From Mammaliicoccus sp. Dog046 (GTDB lineage: Bacteria; Bacillota; Bacilli; Staphylococcales; Staphylococcaceae), in NCBI RefSeq assembly GCF_034039665.1, contig NZ_CP120131.1:522206-586205 (forward strand): 64,000 nucleotides of DNA. Direction: 5' to 3'. The notes beneath the pieces are model-generated. The model ran no database searches. It saw nothing but the letters and a program-made list of their open reading frames with translations, and had not been told where the DNA came from. A program made the translations under genes and the position numbers. Below, piece by piece: positions 8,308 through 17,156 of this stretch. Numbering within the stretch: position 1 is the stretch's first letter; each line of letters begins with the position of its first letter.

Positions 8308-9855
8308 TTAATGTGAAATATCTGAAGTAGAAATGCCTGTTGCTGATTTTACTTGTACTTCTCTGAATTTTTCTTCAGATTCTGATTTTCCAAGGAATGT
8401 TCCTAAGAATGCTGCCAAGAATCCTGCGGGTACAGATATAATTGCAGGATTTGATAGTGGGAATATTGGTGCCATTGCTATAAATGCACTACCATCAGGA
8501 TTCATAACATTTGGACTCAATATAACGAGTACTAATGAAACGATTAAACCAACAGCTATCCCGACTATCGCACCTTGTGTATTAAATCTCTTCCAGAATA
8601 TTGTATACACAATGACTGGTAGATTCGCACTTGCTGCAACACAGAAGGCTAATGACACTAGAAATGCGACGTTTAAATTCTGTGCAAACAATGCCAATAT
8701 TATTGAAACAACAGATACTGTTAATGATGCTAATTTCGCTGCTTTCATTTGTTCTTTTTCAGTGATTTTCCCTTTTTTAATAACTTGTCCATAAATATCG
8801 TGTGCAAATGCCGAAGCGCCTGTTAATACGAGACCTGCAACTACGGCTAATATCGTCGCAAATGCAACAGCTGATACAAAGGACATGAGGAAATCTCCGC
8901 CTAATTTTTCTGCTAATAGTGGTGCAGCCATATTCCCAGCAGGATTTGCTGAAATGATTTCTTCTCGCGTTAATAATGCTGCAGCACCAAATCCTAAGAA
9001 GATCGTTAAAATATAAAATATACCAATAATCCAAGTTGCCCACATTACTGAAGATCTTGCTGTTTGCGCATCTTTTACTGTGAAGAAACGCATCAGGATA
9101 TGTGGTAACCCAGCTGTACCAAATAATAATGCGATAATCAGTGATATATTATCTAAAGGTGGTTTACCTTGTGATCCTGGATTAATAAACTCTCCTTTAA
9201 AATCACTTGATTTAATATTGTGCATTTCTCCGAACATTGTCGAAATATTAAAGTTAAAGTGTAATAGAACTAAAAATGTAATAATCACTGTTCCAATCAT
9301 CAGTAGCACAGCTTTAACCATTTGTACCCAACTTGTAGCCGTCATCCCACCAAATAATACATAAATCGTCATCATAATACCTACTAGAATAACAGCAACT
9401 GTATACGGGATGCCAAATAATAATTGAATGAGTGCACCTGCACCAACAAGTTGCGCTAACATATAGAAGATAACGATTGTGATTGAAGAAACTGCTGCCA
9501 TTGCGCGAACTTTTTTAAGTTCAAATCTTGCAGCAATCATATCGGCTAAAGTATATTTACCAAGATTACGTAAAGGTTCAGCAACGATATAAAGTACGAT
9601 TAAATATGCTGTTAAATAACCAATACTATAGAAGAAACCGTCAAATCCCCATAAAGCAATTGCACCTGCAATTCCTAAAAATGATGCCGCTGATAAATAA
9701 TCTCCCGCTATCGCTAATCCATTTTGCCAACCGGTCAGACCACCACCAGCTGTATAGAAATCATTTGTTGATTGTGTTCGTTTCGAAGCGAAATATGTAA
9801 TCAATAAAGTAATACTCACAAATATTAAAAACATAATAACGACGATAGGATTCAT
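8308..9855 (-). CDS. actP: Cation/acetate symporter ActP
   Basis: A 515-residue sodium:solute symporter (SSS family) with about 13 transmembrane helices that takes up acetate and possibly other short monocarboxylates. Family text includes DFYTAGGGLTGWQNGLAIAGDYLSAASFLG near the N-terminus, typical of ActP rather than of proline or sialic acid carriers. It overlaps the upstream DUF485 gene by 4 nt, the standard YjcH-ActP pairing. A cre-like site upstream suggests CcpA repression on glucose. Confidence 0.9.
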   Translation of the reverse strand: MNPIVVIMFLIFVSITLLITYFASKRTQSTNDFYTAGGGLTGWQNGLAIAGDYLSAASFLGIAGAIALWGFDGFFYSIGYLTAYLIVLYIVAEPLRNLGKYTLADMIAARFELKKVRAMAAVSSITIVIFYMLAQLVGAGALIQLLFGIPYTVAVILVGIMMTIYVLFGGMTATSWVQMVKAVLLMIGTVIITFLVLLHFNFNISTMFGEMHNIKSSDFKGEFINPGSQGKPPLDNISLIIALLFGTAGLPHILMRFFTVKDAQTARSSVMWATWIIGIFYILTIFLGFGAAALLTREEIISANPAGNMAAPLLAEKLGGDFLMSFVSAVAFATILAVVAGLVLTGASAFAHDIYGQVIKKGKITEKEQMKAAKLASLTVSVVSIILALFAQNLNVAFLVSLAFCVAASANLPVIVYTIFWKRFNTQGAIVGIAVGLIVSLVLVILSPNVMNPDGSAFIAMAPIFPLSNPAIISVPAGFLAAFLGTFLGKSESEEKFREVQVKSATGISTSDISH

Positions 9856-10163
9856 CTTTGTTGCTCCTCTCTATAAGTTTTTAATAATTCCTGTGCATCT
9901 TTATCGAAACTTTTAGCTTTTCGCATATAAAGCGTCACGAGTGTCCAAACCATAACAAAAAGTAATAATGCATAAATCCATGCCCAAGATATGTTCCAAA
10001 ATGCAACGGTATTTAAAATCTCTGTGTAACTCGTTAATACTGGGAATAAAAGTGTGGCAACAATAAAAAAGATAGAAATCGGAAAGATAAATGCATTTCT
10101 CTTTTTAACAAGCGCCTTAAATTTAGGATCCTCAGCAATTCTCCCATAATCATGCTCAACCAT
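9852..10163 (-). CDS. DUF485 (YjcH-like) membrane protein, ActP partner
   Basis: A 103-residue protein with two transmembrane helices (about residues 27-48 and 60-85), opening MVEHDYGRIAEDPKFKALVKKR and ending in a charged cytoplasmic tail, the DUF485 pattern. DUF485 genes are almost always directly upstream of an actP symporter, as here with a 4-nt overlap; a helper role in the transporter is inferred. AAGGGGG precedes the ATG at 10163. Confidence 0.88.
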   Translation of the reverse strand: MVEHDYGRIAEDPKFKALVKKRNAFIFPISIFFIVATLLFPVLTSYTEILNTVAFWNISWAWIYALLLFVMVWTLVTLYMRKAKSFDKDAQELLKTYREEQQR

Positions 10164-10241
10164 GTAATAACCCCCTTTATAATGTAAAAATACATCTTAG
10201 TTAACATTTTATTGATATGACACACAATTGTCAATAATAAT

Positions 10242-10255
10242 TGGTAACGCTTACA
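10242..10255 (-). promoter_or_regulatory. cre-like site upstream of DUF485-actP
   Basis: On the reverse strand the 14-mer TGTAAGCGTTACCA matches the catabolite-responsive element TGWAANCGNTNWCA with one mismatch. It lies about 80 bp upstream of the DUF485 start, a position fitting CcpA repression of acetate uptake. The rest of the intergenic region up to metN holds the metN promoter. Confidence 0.55.
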
Positions 10256-10352
10256 TAACTCGTGTGTTTAATTGAATTTTTTATGCAATAGGTCATTTCT
10301 ATAAAAAAGGGATAAGTTAGTATGAATATTTAGAAAAATTTGATATTTAGTG

Positions 10353-10381
10353 TTGACGATAGGATTAAATATCAATATAAT
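10353..10381 (+). promoter_or_regulatory. Sigma-A promoter of metNIQ
   Basis: TTGACG (10353-10358), 17-bp spacer, TATAAT (10376-10381). No S-box, T-box or other riboswitch could be recognised between here and metN. A small hairpin, ATTCTTAT pairing with ATAAGAAT (about 10379-10403), lies in the leader. Confidence 0.65.
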
Positions 10382-10420
10382 TCTTATCATATTAATAAGA
10401 ATTCGGGAGGGAGAATGGTT

Positions 10421-11440
10421 ATGATAGAGTTTAAAAATGTAAATAAAATTTTCCAACAAAAGAATTCTAAAATACAAGCTTTAGATGATGTGAGCTTCAA
10501 AGTTGAACCACAAGATATATTTGGTGTCATTGGATATAGTGGTGCAGGTAAGAGTACATTAATTAGGCTTGTAAATGTGTTGGAAGAAAAAACATCGGGA
10601 GAAGTGATTGTAGATGGTCATGACGTCAATCGCTATTCGAAGAAAGAACTGCAAAGTGTAAAGAAACAAATAGGAATGATTTTTCAGCATTTTAACTTAT
10701 TAAATTCTAAGACGGTCTTTAATAATGTGGCAATGCCTTTAATACTTCAAGGTAAAAGCAAGAAAGATATTAAAGAGAAAGTAAATGAGTTGTTAGCATT
10801 TGTAGGATTAGAAGATAAAGGGAAACAATATCCTAACGAATTATCTGGTGGTCAAAAGCAAAGAGTAGCAATTGCACGTGCATTGGTTACTGATCCGAAG
10901 ATTTTGTTATGTGATGAAGCAACAAGTGCATTAGATCCAGCGACAACAGATTCCATATTGAAATTGTTAAAAAGAGTGAATGAACAATTTGGCGTTACCA
11001 TACTGCTAATTACACATGAAATGAGTGTCATTCAGAAGATATGTAACAAAGTAGCTGTAATGGAAAGTGGGAAAGTCATAGAAATGGGCGCTGTTCTAGA
11101 TGTATTTAGTCATCCAGAAACTGAAACAGCTAAGAATTTTGTATCTACTGTAATTACAACAGATATTTCACCGAATTTACGTAAATTGATTAAGACAGAT
11201 CAAGATGCAGTTGATATTAAATTATACATAGATGGTGAGCAAGTGACGCAATCCATTATCAATGATTTGATTACGAAGTGTCAGGTGCAGATTAATGTTC
11301 TATTTGCTTCGATGTCAGATATACAAGGTATTCCTGTAGGTTATTTAACTTTACGTTTAAAAGGAGAACAAGCAGCTATTCAAAATAGTTTTCAATATTT
11401 GAAGGAAGCTCAAATCGAATTTGAGGAGGTTGATGCGTAA
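10421..11440 (+). CDS. metN: Methionine ABC transporter ATPase MetN
   Basis: A 339-residue ATPase of the methionine importer. Walker A is GYSGAGKST, the signature is LSGGQKQR, Walker B is ILLCDEATSALDP and the switch His is in LLITHEMSV. After about residue 265 comes a NIL regulatory domain (binds methionine and shuts the pump in characterised MetN proteins). The reading frame runs further upstream, but GGGAGGGAG at 10405-10413 supports the ATG at 10421 (or 10415). The stop shares one base with metI. The substrate could also be methionine-containing dipeptides, as for a staphylococcal paralogue. Confidence 0.93.
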   Translation: MIEFKNVNKIFQQKNSKIQALDDVSFKVEPQDIFGVIGYSGAGKSTLIRLVNVLEEKTSGEVIVDGHDVNRYSKKELQSVKKQIGMIFQHFNLLNSKTVFNNVAMPLILQGKSKKDIKEKVNELLAFVGLEDKGKQYPNELSGGQKQRVAIARALVTDPKILLCDEATSALDPATTDSILKLLKRVNEQFGVTILLITHEMSVIQKICNKVAVMESGKVIEMGAVLDVFSHPETETAKNFVSTVITTDISPNLRKLIKTDQDAVDIKLYIDGEQVTQSIINDLITKCQVQINVLFASMSDIQGIPVGYLTLRLKGEQAAIQNSFQYLKEAQIEFEEVDA

Positions 11441-12099
11441 TGTTCGGTTCGTCATTAGATTCATCTCAATTAATAGATTCAATTTACCAAACATTATACA
11501 TGGTTACCGTTTCTTTAGTGTTAGGTGCATTAATCGGTATCCCATTAGGTATTCTATTAGTGATTACGAGGAAAAAGGGCATATGGGAAAATAAAATCAT
11601 TTATTACGTGCTTAATCCGATAATAAATATTTTTAGGTCATTGCCATTTATTATATTACTCATCGCAATTGTGCCATTTACGAAATTAATCGTAGGTAGC
11701 TCGATAGGGACGTCTGCAGCTATTGTCCCATTAACTGTTTATGTTGCCCCGTATATTGCAAGACTCGTTGAAAATTCATTATTAGAAGTGAATGCGGGTG
11801 TCATAGAAGCAGCACATTCAATGGGTGCTTCACCGTTTCAAATTATTAGGTACTTTTTATTACCAGAAGCTTTAGGTTCGTTAATCTTAGCATTAACGAC
11901 ATCAATCATAGGACTTATCGGTGCAACAGCAATGGCAGGCGCTGTTGGTGGCGGTGGTATAGGCGATTTAGCACTCGCATATGGCTATCAAAGGTTTGAT
12001 ACGATTGTCATCGTTATTACAGTCGTTATTCTCGTTATTATGGTTCAAGTGATTCAATCGTTAGGAAATGTACTTTCAAGACTTGTTAGAAGAAATTAA
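11440..12099 (+). CDS. metI: Methionine ABC transporter permease MetI
   Basis: A 219-residue permease with five or six membrane helices. It carries the binding-protein-dependent permease EAA loop (EAAHSMGASPFQIIRYFLLPEA, about residues 126-147) that docks onto MetN. It begins at the last base of metN and is followed 21 bp later by metQ, completing the MetNIQ set. Confidence 0.94.
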   Translation: MFGSSLDSSQLIDSIYQTLYMVTVSLVLGALIGIPLGILLVITRKKGIWENKIIYYVLNPIINIFRSLPFIILLIAIVPFTKLIVGSSIGTSAAIVPLTVYVAPYIARLVENSLLEVNAGVIEAAHSMGASPFQIIRYFLLPEALGSLILALTTSIIGLIGATAMAGAVGGGGIGDLALAYGYQRFDTIVIVITVVILVIMVQVIQSLGNVLSRLVRRN

Positions 12100-12120
12100 A
12101 AAATAAGAGGAGTGGTTAAT

Positions 12121-12963
12121 TTGAAAAAGGTTTTAACATTATTAGTTGCATTAGTTGTATTATTAGCAGCATGTGGAGATAAGAAAGATGATAAAAAAGT
12201 AACGATAGGTATTGCATCGAATGATACGGCAGTTTGGGATAAAGTGAAAGAACTGGCGAAAAAAGATGGTATAGATATCGAAATTAAACAATTCTCAGAT
12301 TACAATGTGCCAAATAAAGCTTTGTCAGATGGAGACATTGATTTAAACTCATTCCAACACTTTGCTTTCTTAGATCAATTTGAAAAAGCAAATAAAGGTA
12401 CAGATATTACACCTATTAGAACAACAGTATTTGCGCCTTTAGGCATTTACTCTAAAAAAGTGAAGAACATCAAAGATTTAAAAGAAGGTGCGAAAGTAGT
12501 TATTCCTAATGACGTGTCTAACCAAGCAAGAGCGCTTAAATTATTAGAAAAAGCAGGCTACATTAAATTAGATAAAGACTTTGGTTTAGATGGTGGCCCT
12601 AAAAATATAATTGAAAATAAAAAGAAACTTGATATTAAAGCAGTAGATGCACAACAAACAGCTAGAGCGATAGATGAAGTCGATATTTCAATTATCAACA
12701 ACGGTGTAGCATCAAAAGCAGGATTAGATCCTAAGAAAGATCCAATCTATTTAGAAGATCCAGATGCTAATGCAGCGAAACCTTATATTAATTTCATAGC
12801 TGCAAATACAAAAGATAAAGACAATAAAACATATAAGAAAATTGCAGACTTATATCATTCAGAAGAAGCGAAAGATGCTTTGAAAGAAGATACGAAAGAC
12901 GGAGAAGTAGTTGTAGACTTAAAACAAGATGAAATTAAGAAAATTCAAGACTCATTAAAATAA
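12121..12963 (+). CDS. metQ: Methionine-binding lipoprotein MetQ
   Basis: A 280-residue NlpA/MetQ-family solute-binding lipoprotein tethered to the outer face of the membrane. The signal peptide ends in a lipobox LLAACG (Cys near residue 17), followed by NlpA-type text VTIGIASNDTAVWDKVKELA and the typical SDGDIDLNSFQHFAFLDQF. The GTG at 12112 overlaps the AGAGGAG ribosome site, so the TTG at 12121 is the real start. Last gene of metNIQ; a hairpin terminator follows 8 bp on. Confidence 0.94.
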   Translation: MKKVLTLLVALVVLLAACGDKKDDKKVTIGIASNDTAVWDKVKELAKKDGIDIEIKQFSDYNVPNKALSDGDIDLNSFQHFAFLDQFEKANKGTDITPIRTTVFAPLGIYSKKVKNIKDLKEGAKVVIPNDVSNQARALKLLEKAGYIKLDKDFGLDGGPKNIIENKKKLDIKAVDAQQTARAIDEVDISIINNGVASKAGLDPKKDPIYLEDPDANAAKPYINFIAANTKDKDNKTYKKIADLYHSEEAKDALKEDTKDGEVVVDLKQDEIKKIQDSLK

Positions 12964-12970
12964 AGAAAAC

Positions 12971-13006
12971 AAAAAAGATTCGGCTCCCCTTAGCCGAATC
13001 TTTTTT
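12971..13006. terminator. Bidirectional terminator between metQ and gltT
   Basis: Perfect 15-bp stem AAAAAAGATTCGGCT (12971-12985) with its complement (12992-13006) around a 6-nt loop, serving both convergent genes. Confidence 0.92.
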
Positions 13007-13008
13007 AT

Positions 13009-14310
13009 CTATGATTTTTTATAAGTCTGGAAATATGCTTTACCTTTTTCGTGATCATATTTATCTTCCCATTTAGCAATGACAATTGTTGATAATGAGT
13101 TACCTACAACGTTCACACAAGTTCTCATCATATCGAGTAATCTATCGATACCGATGATAAGTGCAAGACCTTGAGGATTAAGTCCCATAGATCCTAAAGT
13201 TGTTAATAATACAACTATAGAAGTACCAGGAACGGCTGCCATACCTTTAGAAGTAATCATTAATGTAAACATTAAAATAAGTTGTTCAGCAAGTGATAAA
13301 TGCACACCGTACATCTGTGCTACAAATAGTGCAGCGATAGATTGGTATAAAGCTGAGCCATCTAAGTTAAATGTATAACCTGTAGGTACAACGAATGAAA
13401 CAATGTCTTTTGGTGCACCGAATTTCTCCATTTTCTCCATTACTGAAGGCAATACTGTTTCTGAACTTGAAGTTGAGAAAGCAAGTAACAATTCGTCTTT
13501 AAGTATGATGATAATGTGGAATATGTTAACACCACATATTTTAGCAACGATACCTAAAACGACAATAATAAAGAATACGATTGCGCCTGTAACTACAGCC
13601 ATTAATTTACCTAATGGTAGTAATGCTGATAAACCGAAAGTCATAATGGTAACACAGATAAATGCGAACACCCCATAAGGTGCAAGTCTTAATATTCTAT
13701 GTATCATCCAGAATACGGCTTCTAGTGAACCGTTTAATACATCTTTAACGGGCTGCCCCTTTTCTCCGATTGCAGCAATCGCAAGTCCGAAGAATACCGC
13801 AAAGAATATAATCGGTAGTAATTCGCCAGCAGTTAATGCTTCGAAAATATTTGTTGGAATAATGTGTACGATAGTGTCAATCACATGATTTCCGTAAGTA
13901 GATTTCTCAGCAGCATCTGCCGATTGTTCATATTTAGAAATATCACCTTTAGGTAGTTTAGAAGCATCTAACCCAAGACCAGGTTTGAATAGATTACCAA
14001 ATATCATACCTAATCCAATCGCGACAGTCGTGATGATTTCAAAGTATAAAATCGTTTTCCAACCATAACGTCCAACTGTATGCATATCGCCTACATTAGA
14101 GATTGATAATGCTAATGAACAGAATACAATTGGTATTACGATCATTTTGATTAAGTTTAAGAATACATCGCCGACAGGTTGTATGAATTTAATAAGGTGA
14201 TCTTGACCATGTAAAAAATAACCTACTACAACACCAAGTATTAATGCTATTAAGATTTGAGTAGGCAAACTTATATATCTTTTTCTCGGTTTTTTAATTT
14301 TTTTATCCAA
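13009..14310 (-). CDS. gltT: Glutamate/dicarboxylate:cation symporter (GltT type)
   Basis: About 433 residues of the DAACS (GltP/GltT) family, eight membrane helices plus two re-entrant loops. Diagnostic segments: STSSSETVLPSVMEKM (serine-rich hairpin), TGYTFNLDGSALYQSIAALF (NMDGT-like helix 7) and GIDRLLDMMRTCVNVVGNSL. Imports glutamate or aspartate with protons or sodium. AAAGGAGG lies 8 nt before the TTG at 14310, so the longer frame back to 14349 is not used. The sequence to the next gene (14350-14576) has only the terminator noted below. Confidence 0.9.
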   Translation of the reverse strand: MDKKIKKPRKRYISLPTQILIALILGVVVGYFLHGQDHLIKFIQPVGDVFLNLIKMIVIPIVFCSLALSISNVGDMHTVGRYGWKTILYFEIITTVAIGLGMIFGNLFKPGLGLDASKLPKGDISKYEQSADAAEKSTYGNHVIDTIVHIIPTNIFEALTAGELLPIIFFAVFFGLAIAAIGEKGQPVKDVLNGSLEAVFWMIHRILRLAPYGVFAFICVTIMTFGLSALLPLGKLMAVVTGAIVFFIIVVLGIVAKICGVNIFHIIIILKDELLLAFSTSSSETVLPSVMEKMEKFGAPKDIVSFVVPTGYTFNLDGSALYQSIAALFVAQMYGVHLSLAEQLILMFTLMITSKGMAAVPGTSIVVLLTTLGSMGLNPQGLALIIGIDRLLDMMRTCVNVVGNSLSTIVIAKWEDKYDHEKGKAYFQTYKKS

Positions 14311-14501
14311 AAAAAGTCCTCCTTTAAAGCTTTGCAGTGTAAAATACAAAAAAAATCATGCATTCCAAATGGAAGTGCATAAGAAACGTTTCAAAAGGGG
14401 ATTGTTAAAAAAGTATACTCTTATCAATAATATGAGTATACGTCATGATATCATAGATTTTATTTATAGTAACGATAAAGTTTTGCTTTTTTAAAGTAAA
14501 A

Positions 14502-14532
14502 TAACACCTTTAAAAATTAAAGGTGTTATTAG
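14502..14532 (-). terminator. Hairpin downstream of the first CHAP gene
   Basis: AATAACACCTTT (14502-14513) pairs with AAAGGTGTTATT (14521-14532). It sits 45 bp past the CHAP stop; on the reverse strand the T-tract is weak, so efficiency is uncertain. Confidence 0.55.
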
Positions 14533-14576
14533 ATAAATTTTCATATTTAGTTATAATTTAAATGTAATACAATATC

Positions 14577-15194
14577 TTAGTGAATGTAGTTGTATGAACC
14601 AGCTTCAGAAGCTGAGATTGTACGAGAAGATACAACACCTTCACCTTCGTAGTTCATTTCAGAAACTTCTACGCTACCGTCAGAGTTAACATTTTCAACG
14701 TATGCTACGTGTCCATATGCTCCAGCAGTACTTTGTAAGATTGATCCTTCTTTAGGTGTGTTATCTACTGTGTATCCATCAGCTGCCGCATTTGCTGCCC
14801 ATTGGTTTGCATTACCCCATGTTGAGCTGATAGGTTCTCCATCAGCTTGTTTTTTATCGAATACGTAGTAAGTACATTGACCTGGCGTATATAAGTTAGC
14901 TGATGATGAGCTCGTTGATTTAGTTGATGTTTGTTCAGTTGAAGTTTGCTCAGTTGATGTTTGTGAATATGATGTTAATGAATCTGATTGATTCATGTTT
15001 GAAGTATTGTAATTTTGGTTATAGTTATTAGAGTGGTTACTATTAAAGCTATTATTATAGTTGCTATGGAAACTTTGAGATTGTTCAGGCGTTTGAACGT
15101 TGTTAAACGTATCCGCTGATGCTTCTTCTCCATGTCCGATAATAGTTGTTGCTAAACCTGTAGTAATAATTGCTGTAGTTGTTAATTTTTTCAT
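14577..15194 (-). CDS. Secreted CHAP-domain cell-wall hydrolase (SsaA-like)
   Basis: A 205-residue secreted protein. The signal peptide (about residues 1-28) is followed by a low-complexity Asn/Ser linker that includes three STEQT repeats, then a C-terminal CHAP domain (about residues 98-205). The catalytic Cys is in PGQCTYYVF and the His in [14 protein letters not shown] enzymes cut peptidoglycan peptides as amidases or endopeptidases. Its CHAP domain closely resembles that of the next gene, so the two are paralogues. GGAGG precedes the ATG. The SsaA/WalKR connection is from family knowledge. Confidence 0.9.
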   Translation of the reverse strand: MKKLTTTAIITTGLATTIIGHGEEASADTFNNVQTPEQSQSFHSNYNNSFNSNHSNNYNQNYNTSNMNQSDSLTSYSQTSTEQTSTEQTSTKSTSSSSANLYTPGQCTYYVFDKKQADGEPISSTWGNANQWAANAAADGYTVDNTPKEGSILQSTAGAYGHVAYVENVNSDGSVEVSEMNYEGEGVVSSRTISASEAGSYNYIH

Positions 15195-15214
15195 TGTAAA
15201 TATTCCTCCGTAAA

Positions 15215-15229
15215 TTTCGTATATGTTTT
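15215..15229 (-). promoter_or_regulatory. 5' element shared by both CHAP genes (copy 1)
   Basis: The 15-mer TTTCGTATATGTTTT (AAAACATATACGAAA on the coding strand) lies 20 bp before the start codon and recurs exactly upstream of the second CHAP gene, while the surrounding leaders differ. It overlaps an imperfect WalR-like motif (TGTTTT-N5-TGTAAA, 15224-15240). Function is inferred. Confidence 0.4.
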
Positions 15230-15519
15230 AATTTTGTAAATTTAAATTTAACGTCGTTTCCTCACGACAAGTAATACTTTATCAGATGAATTTGAGTTTG
15301 TGTTGATTTTCATCGAGTTGTTACCTAACCATAATGGTATACAATGTTCTAGTAATATTTACGAAAAAATATGACACTCAGTAATATATGGAGAAATGCG
15401 TTAAAATAGGCTTTTGGCTTAAATTGTGAGAATACTTATGTCATTGCCTTGTAATATACTTTTTATATTGTGATATAAATTAAAAAAGAGACGTACATGT
15501 ATTAATGTATATCTCTATA

Positions 15520-15560
15520 AAAAAGTGCCGACAAAGTTTTAGACTTTGTCGGCACTTTTT
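15520..15560. terminator. GTGCCGACAAAG hairpin
   Basis: Perfect 18-bp stem (AAAAAGTGCCGACAAAGT at 15520 with its complement ending at 15560). A close relative follows the formate-dehydrogenase-like gene at 42.9 kb. No gene ends nearby on either strand, so what it terminates is unclear; a weaker 12-bp hairpin precedes it at about 15,487-15,516. The rest of 15,195-15,750 shows no gene. Confidence 0.75.
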
Positions 15561-15750
15561 ATGCATGTAGTTTTCAAGTTATGTTTTTCTTATTAGATTT
15601 AGTGTCAAAAATAGTAGATAACTAGAATGTGTTTTTTAAATATCTATTATATAGTAGAAAGTCGTCATTTTATAATTGTGAAGTTGATCATTAAATAGAA
15701 ATGAACGTAGTAAAATAGGGGATGTAGACTTAAAATAAAGCAAAATAAAA

Positions 15751-15916
15751 AGGGAGCGGGACAGAAATCTAATTTATATAAAAAGATTTCGTAGTCCCGC
15801 CCCGGCAAGGATGACTAGAGTTGAAAAAAGCTTGGTACAAGCGTATTTTCAACTCAGTCATCTACTGCCAAGATACTAAAAAAGGCTGAGACATATATTA
15901 TGTCCCAGCCTTTTTT
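15751..15916. repeat. Staphylococcal intergenic repeat with terminator hairpin
   Basis: A 166-bp structured element. Module 1: GCGGGAC (15756) pairs with GTCCCGC (15794-15800) around an AGAAATCTAATTTAT stretch. Module 2: a long hairpin, arms 15810-15827 and 15846-15862 (GATGACT...AGTCATC). Module 3: terminator stem 15878-15893 with 15901-15916 (GGCTGAGACA/TGTCCCAGCC). The same modules recur at 22.7, 30.85 and 33.35 kb and, from memory, across Staphylococcus genomes. On the reverse strand it ends the CHAP gene that stops at 15,927. Confidence 0.8.
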
Positions 15917-15926
15917 GAATTCACTC

Positions 15927-16676
15927 TTAGTGAATGTAGTTATAAGAACCAGCTGCTGAAGCTGAGATAGTACGAGTTGAAACAACACCAACACCTTGGT
16001 AGTTCATTTCTGATAATTGGATTGAACCGTCAGAGTTTACTTTGTCAACGTATGCTACGTGACCGTAACCACCAGCTGTAGTTTGTAATACTGCTCCTGC
16101 TTTTGGAGAGTTGTTTACAGTGTAACCAGATTGTGCTGCTGCATTAGCCCAGTTATTTGCATTTCCCCAAGTGCTTCCTAAGTCAGGACGTTTGCTGAAT
16201 GCATAGTAAGTACATTGTCCAGCAGTGTATAAGTTAGCTCCGCCGCCAGTTGATGGACGTGAAGTTGAAGTTGTAGATGTTTTAACATCTGAACTACTGT
16301 TTGAAGTAGTTACGTGTACGTTATTGTTATTTTGGTTTGAAGAAGTTGTGTTATTTGTTTCTCCATAACCGCCACCATTTGGTGCAGCATTGAATGCTGG
16401 TTGTGAATAGTTTGTATTTGATGAAGCATTAGTATTTGAAGTTGCGTTATTGTTAGATACTTGTTGTTGAGCTTGGTTACCATAATGAGATGATGGATTC
16501 CAGTTACCTTCCCAAGTATAGTTGTAGTTACCTGATTGATCGATTGTGTAATTGTAAGAATAAGAATATGGATCGTTTGGATTATATCCTTGTGTGTTTT
16601 CTGCTGCATCCGCGTCATGTGCCATGTAAGTTGCGATTCCTGCTGTTGCGATAGCTGCTGTTGCTAATTTTTTCAT
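15927..16676 (-). CDS. ssaA: Secreted CHAP-domain protein SsaA
   Basis: A 249-residue secreted protein: signal peptide ending near DADA (residue 25), a Tyr/Asn/Ser-rich linker (about residues 30-150), and a CHAP domain in the last ~105 residues with Cys in AGQCTYYAF and His in [10 protein letters not shown]. It ends AAGSYNYIH, like its neighbour. It is divergent from an Rsp-like AraC regulator, the same neighbourhood as ssaA in S. aureus as I recall it, which supports the name. GGAGGA lies upstream of the ATG at 16676. Likely peptidoglycan amidase/endopeptidase, under WalKR in relatives. Confidence 0.88.
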   Translation of the reverse strand: MKKLATAAIATAGIATYMAHDADAAENTQGYNPNDPYSYSYNYTIDQSGNYNYTWEGNWNPSSHYGNQAQQQVSNNNATSNTNASSNTNYSQPAFNAAPNGGGYGETNNTTSSNQNNNNVHVTTSNSSSDVKTSTTSTSRPSTGGGANLYTAGQCTYYAFSKRPDLGSTWGNANNWANAAAQSGYTVNNSPKAGAVLQTTAGGYGHVAYVDKVNSDGSIQLSEMNYQGVGVVSTRTISASAAGSYNYIH

Positions 16677-16712
16677 AATAAGTAAATCCTCCTAGATAAT
16701 TTTAAAATATTT

Positions 16713-16727
16713 TTTCGTATATGTTTT
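16713..16727 (-). promoter_or_regulatory. 5' element shared by both CHAP genes (copy 2)
   Basis: Exact second copy of TTTCGTATATGTTTT, 36 bp before the ssaA start codon. See the copy at 15215-15229. The remaining intergenic stretch up to 17,156 holds the rsp promoter region and no gene that I can see. Confidence 0.4.
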
Positions 16728-16967
16728 TCTTCATTAAGTTTTTTTCTTCGCTGTAATCAACAAAATCTACTTTATCAGAAATAGAATGGTTTGTGTGGAA
16801 TGTTAAGGCTTTGTAATTTAATTTAAATATCTAATGATTTCATGTAATAATTCCGAACATTTAACTTAAATACTAAATCCTTTTGATATCAAGGGTTTGG
16901 AGGGTGTTGGAATAGGTGGAATTTTTGAATGTTACACGTTTGTAATATTTAAGACATAATAAAAAGT

Positions 16968-16997
16968 TTGACTTGCATCATTAATAATATTATTAAT
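16968..16997 (+). promoter_or_regulatory. rsp promoter with overlapping AT palindrome
   Basis: TTGACT (16968-16973), 17-bp spacer, TATTAA (16991-16996). A perfect 18-bp palindrome ATTAATAATATTATTAAT (16980-16997) covers the spacer end and -10, a plausible operator. The promoter lies about 160 bp upstream of the coding start, leaving a long leader. Confidence 0.5.
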
Positions 16998-17156
16998 AAC
17001 CATTATTTATCAGAACTGAAAGGATTAAAGCAATTTAAATAAGTACAAAATATCATAATAAAAAGTCAAGAATATAGTATTTTTGACAATATTTAATGAA
17101 TTATAATAATGCTTGATCATTAATTGAGACGTTTAAGGTGAATAGAGGTGTAAATG

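Noticed and set aside
8333-9364. Forward frames across actP
   Set aside because: Antisense to a well-supported symporter gene, low-complexity composition, no ribosome sites.
10379-10403. Fur box before metN
   Set aside because: AT-rich inverted repeat fits the Fur consensus poorly.
10260-10420. S-box or T-box riboswitch before metN
   Set aside because: No conserved riboswitch core or specifier/antiterminator text was seen; only a plain promoter and a small hairpin.
14381-14400. cre site upstream of gltT (GAAACGTTTC)
   Set aside because: The core lacks the spacing of TGWAANCGNTNWCA and matches too few positions.
16310-16618. 102-residue reverse frame rich in Thr/Gln/Ile
   Set aside because: Alternative frame of the ssaA linker; the CHAP frame is clearly the coding one.
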